A stretch of DNA of 64,000 nt from Castor canadensis (taxonomy: Eukaryota; Chordata; Mammalia; Rodentia; Castoridae): positions 130,129,583-130,193,582 of the forward strand of contig NC_133390.1 in the NCBI RefSeq assembly GCF_047511655.1, in the 5' to 3' direction. The notes beneath the pieces are model-generated. The model made no database searches and had not been told where the DNA came from. It saw only the letters and a list, made by a program, of their open reading frames with translations. Shown here piece by piece: positions 1 to 11,795 of this stretch; within the stretch, counting starts at the first letter, position 1, and each line of letters opens with the position of its first letter. The position numbers and the translations under genes were made by a program.

Positions 1-1204
1 AGAAAAAATTGCTTTACTTTAAATTTCCCCCAGACAAATTTTTACTGAGCCATGTTGATTCCATAAAGACAAGGGGAAAATCTCCATTCTCAACTGAAGC
101 TACTGAAATAAGTTTAAAAACTTCAACTTAGAGTTAGGCATAACTCAAAGAGACTGAATATTTTCTGAATATCCTTGTTCTACTTTTTCTATATTATAAA
201 TTTCCACATCTGAAAGTGTGAGATTGGTTTTGGGTTTTCGATGTGTTACTGTTATTAGCTCTCCAGAACCAACTTAGCATCTAAGAAACCAGGAGTAAAA
301 GTAATAAATAGGAGTTGATTTTTGGCAAGATTCAGTCTCAAAGACATGGAGGGCCTGTTCAAGACTTCTAGAGGGAACTGCTTTAATTTAAGGAGTTCAT
401 TCATAATATTATTTACATTCCTCACTTAAAGTTCTTTTTAAACCCTTGCTAGGAAGGGACCACAGCATTAAATAAACTTAGATGTCTTAGTCATAAACTA
501 AAGAACTTAAGGTCAAAGGTTACTATTTCAAGAAATAGAAGACAGAATCAGCTGAGAACATCTACTTATAGACAAAAAGACACTCCTAAGACAGAAGAAC
601 TGAGCTCACAAACACCTCAGAACCTGGAAGAATCAAATAGAGAGGAAAGGGAAACACTAGGGACAAGTAGGATTTTTATATACCATGTAGAGCACCTGGT
701 ATATAAAAATCAAGAAACACAATAGCCTTCCATTCTCTCCTTTAGATTTCTTTAATATAGAAACTTGGAAATCACTAGAGAAAATAGCTAAATGTTATTC
801 TAGTTCTACATTCTGGGCTCCAGAGGCATCAAATTCAAGCACTGATTTAAAAGTGGGCAAAACAATAATGTGGACATCTGACACAAGGCTTAATTATATG
901 TCTTATATCACTACACAGACAACCAAGAGGTGATGGGACTCACTAGCCTAAAGTGTAAATATCATTAGCTATTTGTGTATTTGTCTTCATCCTGGATTTC
1001 AGCTTTTATCAGTTATAGACCTCATATCCAGTATTCTCCTCCTTCTTTCATGGAGATTATAATAAAATGACTGAAATGATCAATAACTTAATAAGTAAAA
1101 AAGCAAAGGAAAGAGGTTATGTTTTAGTTATCAGGGCTAAATGGTGTTTCAAGAAGATCAGGCTGCATATAAGGTATCTATGAACAAAATACAAGATGGA
1201 TAGC
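1..1204. other. Unassigned AT-rich noncoding sequence
   Basis: I see no long open frame, no structural RNA and no recognisable repeat here. It is probably old unique or fully decayed sequence. Confidence 0.5.
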
Positions 1205-1289
1205 GTTGGCTGAGATATAGATATAGCTCAGTGGTAGAACACTTGCTTAGCCATGTGTGAGGCACTGGCTTTGATCCCTCACACTGGAA
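1205..1289 (+). repeat. ID-like tRNA-derived SINE
   Basis: The stretch shows the ID pattern in order: 'tagctcagtggtagaac' (A-box region), 'cttgcttagccatgtgtgaggc', then 'tttgatccctcacactgg' (B-box region), followed by an A/G-rich tail. This is the rodent ID layout, thought to derive from a tRNA-Ala/BC1-like RNA with an internal RNA polymerase III promoter. It is a decayed copy and its tail has become the microsatellite that follows. Confidence 0.75.
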
Positions 1290-1381
1290 AGAAAGAAAGA
1301 AAGAGAAAGGAAGGAAGGAAGGAAAGAAGGAAGGAAGGAAGGAAGGAAGGGAGGGAGGGAGGGAGGGATGGAGGGAAGAAG
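1287..1381 (+). repeat. (GAAA)n/(GGAA)n/(GGGA)n microsatellite
   Basis: A purine-only tract graduates from gaaa to ggaa to ggga units. It starts exactly at the 3' tail of the ID SINE, so it most likely grew from the SINE A-tail. Confidence 0.95.
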
Positions 1382-2379
1382 GACTTTGTGGATAAAATTA
1401 TAGAATGTTTTTTAAAAATGGTAAAGTAAATCTAAATAAAAGGAGAAACACACCATGCCCTTGGATAAGGAGGACTCAAGTAGAAACATCAACTCTCCCA
1501 AAACTAACCCAAGATTCAATCTGACTCTAATAGAAAAGCAAATAAATGACTAACAGATCTTGACAACTTGAGCCTAAATGAGAAAACTAGAGGCCCAAAA
1601 TAAATGCATAAAATAAAGCAAATTACTGAAGGGAAACTTAGATGCCAAATTAAATATAAATATATATTAACAAGACAGAAAGACTTATTTTTAAGGATTC
1701 TGGTTAAAACTATGATTTTGACAGAGTGATAAACAAATAGACTAAATAGAATAAAGTTTTAAAAACCAGACTTCTGGCAGTAAAGGAACCTAACACGTGT
1801 CAAATCTAGCACCACAGATAAGTAGGATTATTCAACAAATAATGCTATCCATTTTAATTACATATATGATGAAAGTAAAATGGCAATGCCTAGTTTTTGC
1901 AAAAAAATGTTTGGATAAACTACTTACATGTGCAAGGTAAATCTATAGAACATTTAGAAAAATATGAATTATATTTATAAACAGGAATAGAAAAATTATC
2001 CTTACAGGGAGGAATACTTAGTTAATTAAAATAAAGAACCTCTATTTCAGAAAAACTATGATGAAGAAAATGAAAAGATATGCTAAACCCTGAGAAAATG
2101 AAATGTACTACATTCAATAAAAATGGTATTGTTATTTAAAAATGTTAGATTCTTCATATGAAAGAGATAAGAAATTCAGTGGAAAAATGAATAAACTATT
2201 TAAGCAGGCACTGTACAAAAGAGAAAACTGAAATTAACTATAATGGAGGTCCAAAAGTAATTAAAGCAAGCATTTAATGTCAAGTCATTTTTGATGTGTG
2301 CTCCTATTAGGAGCACAAGAAAGTTCTTTACTGCAAACTCCACCTAATCCCTGAAATCAAAAAATTCCCATGAATAGGA
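1382..2379. other. Unassigned AT-rich noncoding sequence
   Basis: No open frame or recognisable repeat is seen. Confidence 0.4.
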
Positions 2380-2605
2380 TTGAAGTGTGGCTCAAGTGGT
2401 AGAGTGTCTGCTTTGCAAGTGCAAAGCCCTGAGGTCAAATCCAGTCCTGCCAAAAAAATTCCCGTGCATATGGTTCCAGCATAGTGTCCTGTAGTTCCAG
2501 TTACTCGTGAGGCTGGCAGGGGATCCCCTGAGCTCAAGAGTTCAAGGACAGCCTGAGCAATGTAGAGAGCATCTGTATCAAAATAAATAAATAAAACAAA
2601 ATGTT
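2380..2605 (+). repeat. ID-like unit followed by an Alu/B1-like monomer
   Basis: Positions 2380-2456 read as an ID-like unit ('ggctcaagtggtagagtg', 'gcaagtgcaaagccctgag', 'aaatccagtcctgcc') with a short A-run. From about 2470 to 2600 there is an Alu/B1-like monomer ('cctgtagttccagttactcg', 'gaggctggcaggggatcccc', 'ttcaaggacagcctgagcaa') ending in an A-rich aaataaata tail. The order ID then Alu-like is the reverse of the composite SINEs elsewhere in the window, so this may be two adjacent insertions rather than one element. Confidence 0.7.
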
Positions 2606-4514
2606 TTTTTAACATTTAGTCTTTTTCAGAAATTCATTTCTGAAGCTTTAACTATGAATAAGAAACATGACTTTTTAAGTCAATAAATAAAAAAACATTC
2701 ATAGACAATTTAGAGAGAATGTGTTCTGAGGTGGAAGTTCTGAAATACAAGAAAGAATAAAAAGCAAAAAAGTTATTCCATATAGGTATACATAAATTAA
2801 CACTGATCAAAACAATAATAATCGCAGCTAAAGTATGACTCACAGAGTATTCCAAATGATTGCCTTATTAGAATATAAGTATACATGTTAAGATGTAAAG
2901 TCTATACAATAAAATATAAAAGGTATATAATTTATAAAATATTAAAAGAAAAATTACAGCAAGAACTGTCAAATTGTTCTAAAGGCAAGATAGAAAATGA
3001 AACATTTTTGACAGGCCAGTGTTGACAGAATGTGGAAGACACCTAAGAAACCTACAAAATCTGGTCATTTTTGCAGTAATTGTTCAAGTACATTATGTGC
3101 TCTGTCAAAAACAGCCCAGGGCCCAAGTGAGTTGGAATCACACCGGCAAGTCTTCTCCTCACCCTTCCTCAACATGATCTACCATAATGGCAAAGGACAC
3201 TAGTACACAAAGATAAAGTCAGTCAGGAGAAATAGCTAATCCCAAGTTAGAGAAAGTGTTGGAATAGTCAGGAGAAGTATTTGTGTATTATTTATTAGCT
3301 GCTTGGGTTGATACAGAGTGATACACAAGGACAAGTATGGTTTATGATGAAATAGATTAGACTGTACCTTCAAGCTTAGAACTGGAGTGAGTAGCCATTA
3401 CATATTGTCCTCTGACAAGGTCATAGTCAGCAACAAAATAAGCAAAATACTTTCAATCAGCTTCTTTCAGAGGCATTGACTGGGACCATCTCTGTCATGA
3501 ATCAACACCAGAGCAATGCCTGCTTGGAGTAGGGAGAACAGAAGCAGCTTCCTCTTCTCTGACAGCACCAATGCCTAAAACTACTTGATATGAGAACAAG
3601 GAAAGGGAAGATTTTTCTCTGTTCTCCTATTCATTATACATTAGTCCATTTTCCTTTGGCTTTGAAGCAAGGAATCTGGAGCCATATCCCCTGAGTTCAA
3701 TTTTTATCGAGCACTTTTCAGTGTGGATGCAGTTCACCATGTGTGAATTTTCCATGTCTGTACTTCTCACCATCATGAACATTAAATAGCTAACATGGAT
3801 AGTTTATTACCAGAGTGACTGTTCTCTAGTCATCACTCAATGAGCATTAGCTCTTTTTGTGGTTATCAATGTTTTTTATTGATTCCAGCATAATAATGAC
3901 CATCTGAGGATGTGATTGTGGGTTGATCTAAATTTCAAACATGTGCATTTCCTATGTAGGTAGCCTGTTTTATTTTTGAAATCACTAACATAAGAACTCT
4001 AATCCAATTTCTCAGTGAACAAGCAATAAAAGTAAATTTAATTGATAAATAATCAGCAAATCATTTATTATGAAATTATCACAATTACTTGAATTTATGC
4101 TTTTCTTCCAGCTTTGGGTTAGATATTAAGGTGAGAAGTGATCAAAGTACAATTAAGTCATTATTTTCTAGATAGCAAGTATCCCTTGCTGTTTGCCAAA
4201 TGAATAAGTAAACAAAAACAACTGTTTTTTGTTTTTTTTTCAACCTTCAGCTCTAGTCTCTGGGAGAAAATCTAAACTTCAAAACAGCTAATGTTAATTT
4301 AAGAGGCAAGTTACTCTTACACAGATACAATGTTTCCTGGTAGGAATTTGCTACTGTCATGCATTCCTCCAAAGAATCAAACTCACTTTCTAGTGCTTTG
4401 GTCACAGCCTGGTTTATGAAGTTGTACCTTCAAAGAACTTCAAAAACAAAAAAAGATCTAGGAAGTTCCTCTGAAAACACCTTCTTTCTTCTTTCTTCTT
4501 CCTTTTTTTTCTTC
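2606..4514. other. Unassigned noncoding sequence
   Basis: Short frames occur, but none resembles a known protein or a repeat I can name. Confidence 0.4.
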
Positions 4515-4840
4515 TTTTCAGCATTAAGGTTTGAACTCTAGGCTTCATGCTTGCTAAGCAGATGTTCTACCATGTGAGTCATGCCCCCCGTCCTCTGCTT
4601 TAGCAATTTTTCAAATAGGGTCTCATATTTATTCCCCAGGTGGGCCTGGACCAATATTCTCCAATTTATGCTTTCTGTATTCCTGGGGTGACAGGAGCAT
4701 ACCGCCACATCCAACATTTAGTGGTAGAGATGGGTTTCACCAATCCCCTCCCCACACAACTGTCTTCAAACCATGATTCTCCTGAATTCTGCCTTCCAAG
4801 CAGCTAGTGTTACAGATATGAGCTTCTGTGCCTGGCCTGA
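4515..4840 (-). repeat. Composite SINE (Alu-like dimer plus ID-like unit), antisense
   Basis: The plus strand shows the reverse complement: ID-like unit (to about 4585), then an Alu-like monomer ('tagggtctcatatttattcc' to 'gaggagcatacc'-type end), then a second monomer ending near 4838 in a degraded 'ttacagatatgagc' box. Read on the minus strand the order is Alu-like, Alu-like, ID-like, A-tail. The copy is full length but diverged. Confidence 0.75.
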
Positions 4841-5026
4841 AAAAAACATTTTAACAAAACCAGCATGAAAACAAAGCATAGAAGTATATCTGTTTAATTT
4901 ACTAGCTAAATTTCATGTTAAGTAACATATTTTAAGGTATTAAGTAACTTATTTTACTAAATCATTTGTGTCACATAGTAGCTTGAGGTCTTTGTAGGGG
5001 GAACATTGGGAATTAGTAGCAACTTT

Positions 5027-5240
5027 TTCCTTCCTATTATTGCTTATACTCTCTCTACAACAAAATTAGAAATAAGGGCAAAATAGTTTCTGCTGGGTAT
5101 GGGGGGGGGAAGGGAGGGGGTGGAGTGGGTGGTAAGGGAGGGGGTGGGGGCAGGGGGGAGAAATGAACCAAGCCTTGTATGCACATATGAATAATAAAAG
5201 AAAAATGAAAAAAAAAAAGATTAAAGTAAAAAAAAAAAAA
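5027..5240 (+). mobile_element. Young L1 3'-end stub (5'-truncated)
   Basis: This is about 180 bp of the same 3' UTR as L1-A and L1-B, ending in the same AATAATAAAAG polyadenylation-signal region and an A-rich tail broken by 'gattaaagt'. It includes the G-rich tract at 5101-5160. The match begins at 'ttccttcctattattg', almost the same truncation point as the stub at 48293-48493. I found no convincing target-site duplication. Confidence 0.9.
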
Positions 5241-6384
5241 CACTTAAACAAAAGATCATCTACTTAGCTTCTGATGATTCCTTTATTAGTATTCGGTAGT
5301 ATGCAGCATCTAATTATTATGGTCAGAGTCTAGTTAATATTTATTTTTTTGGGTGCAAATATCAGGAAATTTAACCTTTTTGTATGCCCCAGGAATTCTC
5401 TTAAAACAAAGCCACCTTCTCTGGAGAAGATTGAAGGTGATTGAAGGAGATTAAAGATTCATTCATTGTTCCAGAATTTCTAGAATAGTTTTTTATACTG
5501 CAGAGTCAGAAAAAGTAAAAGCTTCATTTATCCTTACAGTTATAAGCCTGGATACAATTCAGTCCCCATCAATGAGCCATATTTTCTCTGACTTGAATTT
5601 GGAAATTAACTTAAGAAGGAAGACAGTACGTGAGATCTCCAATTTGTAGGTGCTGGTTAAAGTAGGAATAGCATCACTTAGATGAAAACTAATGTTGCTG
5701 CTTCTGGTAACCCAGATCACAAATATGATGACATTTTTCTAAAAGCAACAGATGTGGTGATAGTTATCATTTACCCAGGCTTTAGCTAAGCTTATTTGTT
5801 TCTACAAATTGGCAAGTGCTTTTGATTCCTGACTGAACTGGAAGTGATTTCCTTTATGAGCTGCTATGTGGTGTTTTTTTTTGAGTCAACCCTAGAGGCT
5901 CAGCCTGGAGATGGCTCCCTTGGCTCTTCCAATAATTTTGAAAGCCTTTAATTCTGTGTATGTGTATTATATTGTGTATCTTCTTAAACGAATAGGGGTG
6001 TTTTTGTTATCTACAACTGAGCTCTGGGTGATACAGCATTTGACTCCAGAATCAGTTACAAACAAGTATGGAGTCTTTTAAGTGCTTATTGAAGGCACCA
6101 TTGTTGTGGACTAAGTAGCCACAGAATCTTGAAAAATAAAAGATGGATGAAAGCTTGATCATGAGTGGATTGCAATGACAGTAACTGTTTAGAAAGTTGT
6201 ATCTTTCTTTAAGCAACTCAATGTCATCTGTTGTGTAAACTATTAATCAAAAAAATGCTTTCTTCTTGTTGTGTCTCTATCCTGATAAGCAGAAAGCCAA
6301 AGAAGTAAGAATTCCCTGGAAGGATATCAGTCTATATTCACTCTTGGACAAACATAAATCAACTCCCAGCTCCTTATCATTTGA
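5241..6384. other. Unassigned noncoding sequence
   Basis: No gene or clear repeat is seen. The flank just before the decayed L1 (6250-6384) does not align with the L1-A ORF2 end. Confidence 0.4.
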
Positions 6385-7275
6385 AGATATATACCACATT
6401 TTCTTAATCCATTCACCTTTTGATGGGCACTTAGATGAATCATATGACTTGGTTGTTGCAAGTTGTGCCACAATAAACATGGGTGTGCAGGTATCTCTAC
6501 TATATGCTGACTTTGATTCTTTCAGGTATGTACCCAGGAGTGGTATAGAAAGACCTACTTTAATTTTTTGAGGAACCTGCATTGATTTCTATAGTGGCTG
6601 CACTAATTTACTTTCCTACGAACAGTGTATAAGAGTTCCCCTTTCTCTACACCGCATCAGCATTTGTTGTTTTCTTGATGATAGCCATTCTGATTGGAGT
6701 GAGATGGAATCTCAAAGTTCTTTTGATTTGTATTTCTTTTGTAACTAAAAATGTAAACTTTTTTCATGTGTTTATCTACTATTTGTACTTCTTTTGAGAA
6801 TTGTCTGCTCAGTTCATTTGCCCATTTATTGATTGAATTATTGTTCTTTTTTTAGTTTTCTATATATTGTGGATATTAGTCCCCTGTCAGATGAGTAGCA
6901 GACAAAGATATTCTACCATTCTGTAGGCTGTCTCTTCACTTCAGTAATTATTTATTTTGCTTTGTAGCAGCTGTTAATTTGCTGCAATACCATTTGTCAG
7001 TACTTTCTCATATTTCCTGAACTATTAGAGTGCTGTTCAGAAAGTTATTGCCTATGCCTATGTCATGAAGGGTTTTCCTTATGTTTCCCTCTACTTATTT
7101 CAAAGTTTCAGGTCTTATATTAAGATCTTTGATACATTTTGAATTCGTTTCTATACAGCATGAACAATGTTTGGACAGAGAAACATTTAGCATTCAACTT
7201 TGTCAACATGCATATGATAAGGCAGATTTTTCTGAATCTATTATGTATTTAGCTTTATTAAAAGAAACAGTCTTT
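6385..7275 (-). pseudogene. Decayed L1 ORF2 C-terminal fragment
   Basis: On the minus strand a broken frame resembles the end of L1 ORF2: 'IPLLGTYLKES', 'RDTCTPMFIVAQLA', '[14 protein letters not shown]'. The plus strand then follows the L1-A order ('ccacattttcttaatccatt', 'ggtgtgcaggtatctctact', 'gccattctgattggagtgag', 'gtctcttcacttcagtaatt'). Many frameshifts and stops are present, so it is an ancient nonfunctional copy, far older than L1-A or L1-B. Confidence 0.9.
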
Positions 7276-7785
7276 TTATTTACTTAGCACTTATTTTTCA
7301 CCAATGTCCCATCTCTATTCCCTTTAATAGGCTAATTTGGCCTCTATGAAATTCATATATGTGGACAGGAGAGAAAGTTACTAATACTTTTCTTTTCTTG
7401 AAATGTTTCAATTTGGACATTGCTGTCTTCTTAAAATGTCAAGAAATTACAACATTGAGTAAACTCAGATACCAACTCTTTCTTGAAATTCTCCTCTTTC
7501 ACTTACAGTCTACCTAATTGTCTCTAGTGCACTTGGAGCTGAGCATTGCTGATACTTGTGAAACCAAGTTTGTCTATCTCTGAGTATGTTCATGTACTGG
7601 TCTTTCCAGCCCAAAAACCTACACTGACCTCAGTAACAAAAGTAGCTTTTACTACCTAACAACTGCCACATCTCCTACCTCCCTGGATCCAACCACATTT
7701 ATTCCCCAGTAACCTTTCATACATGCATATGTGAGAGATGCTTGAAACATTGATTATTACTGGGAAGATATTTCTCCATTCTTTC
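7276..7785. other. Unassigned noncoding sequence
   Basis: Nothing recognisable is seen. Confidence 0.4.
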
Positions 7786-8075
7786 TTTGGGCGCTACTGA
7801 GGTTTGAATTCGGGGCCTCATGTTTACTAGGCCATGTCTCCAGTTCTTTTTGCTTTTGATATTTTTTAGATAGGGTCTCATACTTTTCTGCTAGGACAAG
7901 GTTTGGACTGTGACCTCCTACCTATATCTGGCACCTAGCTGGGGTTTTGCCCAGTTTCTTCGTTGAGATAGGGTCTTGCTAACTTTTTGCCTTGACTGGT
8001 TTTAAACTGTGATCATCCTAATCTCCACCTCCGAGTAGATGGGATTACAGCTGTGTGGTGACACACATTCTTAAT
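7786..8075 (-). repeat. Composite SINE, antisense
   Basis: The plus strand carries the ID-like unit with an internal gap ('gaggtttgaattcggggcct'), a first Alu-like monomer ('gatagggtctcatactttt'), a second ('gatagggtcttgctaacttt') and a terminal 'gatgggattacagctgtgtg' box. Order and orientation match the other composite copies. Confidence 0.8.
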
Positions 8076-8537
8076 TTTTGGCTGTTGACAGTGTTCCTTG
8101 GAAATTTTTGGTTATTGACAGTGTCCCATGCTTTTCATTGGTTGTTGGTTTATTGTAAGCATTACAGTAAAACTACACTGGAATCCAACAGTTTTCTTCA
8201 CTCAGTTTCCAATTAAATGTTATATTTTCCTTTTATAACCTACAACTGTGATTGATGTTTGGTTTCAAGAAATAAGGCAAATGAAATCCAGTTGACAGTC
8301 TGACATGCTGTACCTCTTATACAGTTGAGAAACAAGTGGCCAAAAATGCATAGCCCTTTAAATTAATTTAGTGGCATTACTTGAACCTAATTCTAAGAAA
8401 ACCCATCAAGCTGTCAATCAGAGACCTTTGAGTGAACAGCAAAGCAGCAGGATTAAAATAAAGCAGTTATATTTGCAAAGCAGAAGACTTTCTTTTGTGA
8501 AAAGGATCAGCCAAGTCCAGAAAATTGTATCAACTAA

Positions 8538-8575
<38 letters not shown>

Positions 8576-9852
8576 TGTGCACAGCTTTTCTGAAAAAATC
8601 CATAAGATGCTTTTTTTTTACGTTTATTACCAACTAAAGTACTATGTTTTCTTTGTACACTCCTTATTCTAAAGGAGTTTTAAAAAAGTGCTCTACTTTA
8701 AAGACCAGGTCCCTAGTTTTTCATTTGTGTAAACAATTTTTGAAACACAAATGTCCTCCATTCTCCAACAATCACAGTCCTAATATGTATGCATAAATTT
8801 GCTATAACTGACAATTTGCATTTAATGGAAGGTAACATCATTTTAGCATTGGTTTGGTTTGGTCTTCTGAGAGATGGTGACCCTGAAAACGATAGTTTGC
8901 TTTTTTTAATATCAATTTGGAGAGCTAGGTCCTGTTGGCATCCATTTACTATGACACATGTCCTCATCTGGGGACATTTTAAGGATCAGAACGTTGGAGG
9001 AAGATCCTGGACTGGCAAAGCCAAGCTGCAGACTCTGGATAAATGACTTGGCTGTGTCAGAGGCCAAAGCACATGCAATTGCAACCAGATCAGTCATTGG
9101 GGAACAACATCCAACACCAAGCATTGTGAAACTCTGTAACCACGGAGGCAGAAAGAAAAGAGATTTGCCTTCCTATCTGACCTGCAATGGGTCACACAGA
9201 CATATCTTCAGATTCTAACCTGTATTATTTGCTGGCAGGGTTTATCGTCTTTGGAACCCAAACTTAAAAATGTATCTGCATTAACATGTCTTTATTTGCT
9301 GCACAATGAGATCATGTTTTTCACTGTCTAATGTACAACTATACTTGTCTGGTGAACATTTTGCTTTCTTCTGAGATAAAGACTACCATGTTTCCATGTT
9401 TATTGAAAAGCTGCCACTCCCTAAATTTCATTAAAAAAAATACTGCAGTTGTCATTTTTCTTTAACTAAAACTAGGCAATTATCTTAAAATATTCAAACA
9501 AATTGAAAGAACAAATCAGTCAAAATCAATGAGATTAAAAACGCTACTTAAAACAGAAGAAAAGCATTATTATTTCAGCTCATGATGCTAGTTCTAAAGT
9601 TACCTTCAAAATCACTGACTGTACCAGTGAAAACACAGAGAAAAACAGAAGAGTAAGGAAAGATGTGAAAGAATACACAAGCAAGAGATGTCCTTTAGGA
9701 ATCGCAGAGCCACTTTCCTTTGGAAAGAAAGTGATGATGGAAGACATTTTATTGTCTTACGTGGTTATGGTAATGACTTGTTTGGATGTGACTTACTACA
9801 GTCTAAGTCCTTGTAGGGAAGGTCCAGATCTCCTTTTTTTCCTCTTTAAATT
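8076..9852. other. Unassigned noncoding sequence with one (GT)n tract
   Basis: Overlapping short frames lie on both strands at 8713-9218, but they show no family resemblance and no splice or start context to support a gene. I list this as unassigned. Confidence 0.4.
8542..8572. repeat. (GT)n microsatellite
   Basis: About 15 uninterrupted TG units are followed by 'acgtgtgc'. Confidence 0.97.
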
Positions 9853-9853
9853 C

Positions 9854-9855
<2 letters not shown>

Positions 9856-9901
<46 letters not shown>

Positions 9902-9925
9902 GTCTTTCTCTTTCCCCCTCTCTCT
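9856..9925. repeat. (CT)n microsatellite at a SINE tail
   Basis: About 20 CT units are followed by ctgt/ctttctc variants. The tract abuts the 3' (A-tail) end of the antisense ID-like SINE that follows, so it probably evolved from that tail. Confidence 0.95.
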
Positions 9926-9988
9926 GTACTGGGTTTTGAACTCAGGATCTCATGCTTGTGAGGCAGGTGTTCTACCACCTGAACCATT
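9926..9988 (-). repeat. ID-like SINE unit, antisense
   Basis: The plus strand reads 'tactgggttttgaactcagg', 'catgcttgtgaggcaggtgt', 'tctaccacctgaacca', the reverse complement of the ID-like unit. No Alu-like monomers follow. Confidence 0.85.
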
Positions 9989-10742
9989 ATGTGGAGTTTT
10001 ATTCAACCATAAAGAAGTGGGAAATTGTTATTTACAGGTAAATGGATGGAACTGGAGAACATCATGTTAAGCAAAGTTAGCCAGGCTCAAAAAGTCAAAG
10101 ATGTTTTCCTTCCTATGTGGAAGCTCGACCTATAAGTTAAATGTACACATTTTTGCATATATGGTCATATGTATATACATACATATACATAAATATATAG
10201 TGAGAGAGAGAAAGAACAAGATTGTATTAGTGGCTTTAGCTGAAGGGACTATGGGAGGAAGGAGAGGGAAAGAAAATGGTAGAGAATGAAAAATATTGAA
10301 GCACTCATCTATATATGAATATAATATAACATAATATACCATAAGCTATTGAATAATAGGAGAGCATGATGATAAAGAGGAAGTAAAGAGGAGGTTAATT
10401 TGATTAAAGAACAATATATACATGCCTGAAATGACAAGCTGAAACCCCTTTGGACTATCAATATACACTTTTTTAAAAATGAAGGGCAGGAAGGTAAAAC
10501 AGGTCTTTTCCAAGGGTGGGTCCCAGTGGGAGGGGAAAGGCATAGGAAAAGATGAATGAGAGTGAATATGATGGATGTATTTAGTAATCATACATGAAAA
10601 TAGAAGAACAAAACGTGCTGAAACTGTTCTAGTGGAGGGGGGAAACGCTGACAGGGTAAATCTAACTAAGATATATTGTAAGCACATATGTAAATATCAT
10701 AATGTATCCCCCTGTACAACTATTATATGCTAATAAAAAAGT
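9989..10742 (+). mobile_element. Older L1 3' end (ORF2 terminus plus 3' UTR)
   Basis: It starts with a decayed match to the last ORF2 codons ('caaccataaagaagtgggaa', 'ggtaaatggatggaactgga', 'agttagccaggctcaaaaag') and continues through a purine-rich 3' UTR to 'ctattatatgctaataaaaa'. The 3' UTR is not the young type: it lacks the long G-rich tract of L1-A/B and ends in a different terminal motif, so it belongs to an older L1 subfamily. Confidence 0.8.
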
Positions 10743-10759
10743 AAATTCACCATTCACAA

Positions 10760-10917
10760 TTCACTGGGTCTGAATAAATAAGTGAATGAATGAAACACTA
10801 AATTTACAAACAAAATAAATGAAACAGGTACGATATAAGTTCTATGGCAGTTGTCTTGAAAAATGGCCCAAACAATGTATGCACATATGAATAAATGAAT
10901 AAAGGAAAAAATGTGGA
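10760..10917 (+). mobile_element. L1 3'-end fragment, older relative of the young subfamily
   Basis: 'acaatgtatgcacatatgaa' followed by 'aataaaggaaaaaatg' matches the last 40 bp of the L1-A/B 3' UTR with differences. The upstream part is weak. Confidence 0.6.
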
Positions 10918-11015
10918 AACTGGGGCTAGGAGAGTGACTCAAGTGGTCTAATGGAGATCTGCCTAGTGAGCACAAGGCTCTGAGCTCAAATGCCAGTATT
11001 GACAAAAAAGAAATA
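10918..11015 (+). repeat. ID-like SINE
   Basis: 'ggggctaggagagtgactca', 'agatctgcctagtgagcaca', 'tgagctcaaatgccagtatt' plus an A-rich tail: an ID-like unit in sense orientation, placed directly behind an L1 3' end. Confidence 0.8.
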
Positions 11016-11084
11016 TATATATAAATATACATATATGGAAATGGACTTAAATCTGCAGCAAATCCAACTGTGAACGTAACTCAG

Positions 11085-11170
11085 AAAAAGGTGTATTGAG
11101 CTATTCTAGCTCATTCATCCTGCCTCAGCCTCCCAGTGATGGTTTACAGGTGTGCCAATACACCCAGAAG
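11085..11170 (-). repeat. Alu/B1-like SINE fragment, antisense
   Basis: 'cctgcctcagcctcccagtg' and 'tttacaggtgtgccaataca' are the reverse complement of an Alu-like 5' region. Only part of one monomer is visible. Confidence 0.65.
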
Positions 11171-11694
11171 ATAGTGACTTTTAAAATCTTAGAAATTATT
11201 ATGACTATGCTATTATTGTCTCTATAGTCTGGGTGGAGATCTCCAATGCTACCTCCTCAGCTTTCTTGGAGCCCTAGTCCTCCTTCCTCTTTCCAGCTGC
11301 CACATCCAGTGAACAGAAAACCTTGCATTCTCATATTTCTGTCTACCTGCATTTGGATTTGGGAACATTTTGATTTTTACTTCGATTAATTTCACATACT
11401 TCATTTCAGTTTTATGTATAACTGCCAGCTTCACAGAGCTAAAGGAAATTGATGTTGATTATGACAACTCTGCCCAGTGACTCCTGATTGGTCACATGCT
11501 GCACCTCATGACATAGTATCCCCTGGACTACTGAGCCTGTGTGTAGTAGCAGGTCCTTCAACCTCCCCAGACATGTTCTTCCCTCTGCACTTCAGCTGCA
11601 CTGAAACAATTCTCTCTATGAGTCATTTTTCAGCTTTTCTTCATGCTTGGCTTTGCTTTCTATTTATTTTATTTTAAAAGTTTTTGTGTTAAAG
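11171..11694. other. Unassigned noncoding sequence
   Basis: Nothing recognisable is seen. Confidence 0.4.
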
Positions 11695-11795
11695 TAAGTA
11701 TAAACTACAGTTGATACATTGTAAGAACTTTTGTAAATGTCACAATCTACCCCCAGCACAATAATAATAACAATATAAAATAAATATACATATAA
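11695..11795 (+). mobile_element. Short L1 3'-tail fragment, older subfamily
   Basis: 'cattgtaagaacttttgtaa', 'cacaatctacccccagcaca' and an aataataa-rich end resemble the terminal motif at 10680-10742 and the fragment at 25075-25155. Only about 100 bp is present. Confidence 0.6.

Noticed and set aside
1287..1381. Possible CRISPR-like or tandem-repeat array
   Set aside because: It is a simple purine microsatellite without spacers; no CRISPR array exists in the window, as expected for a mammal.
8371..8637. 88-codon frame with a Cys-Val repeat
   Set aside because: The repeat is translated (GT)n microsatellite.
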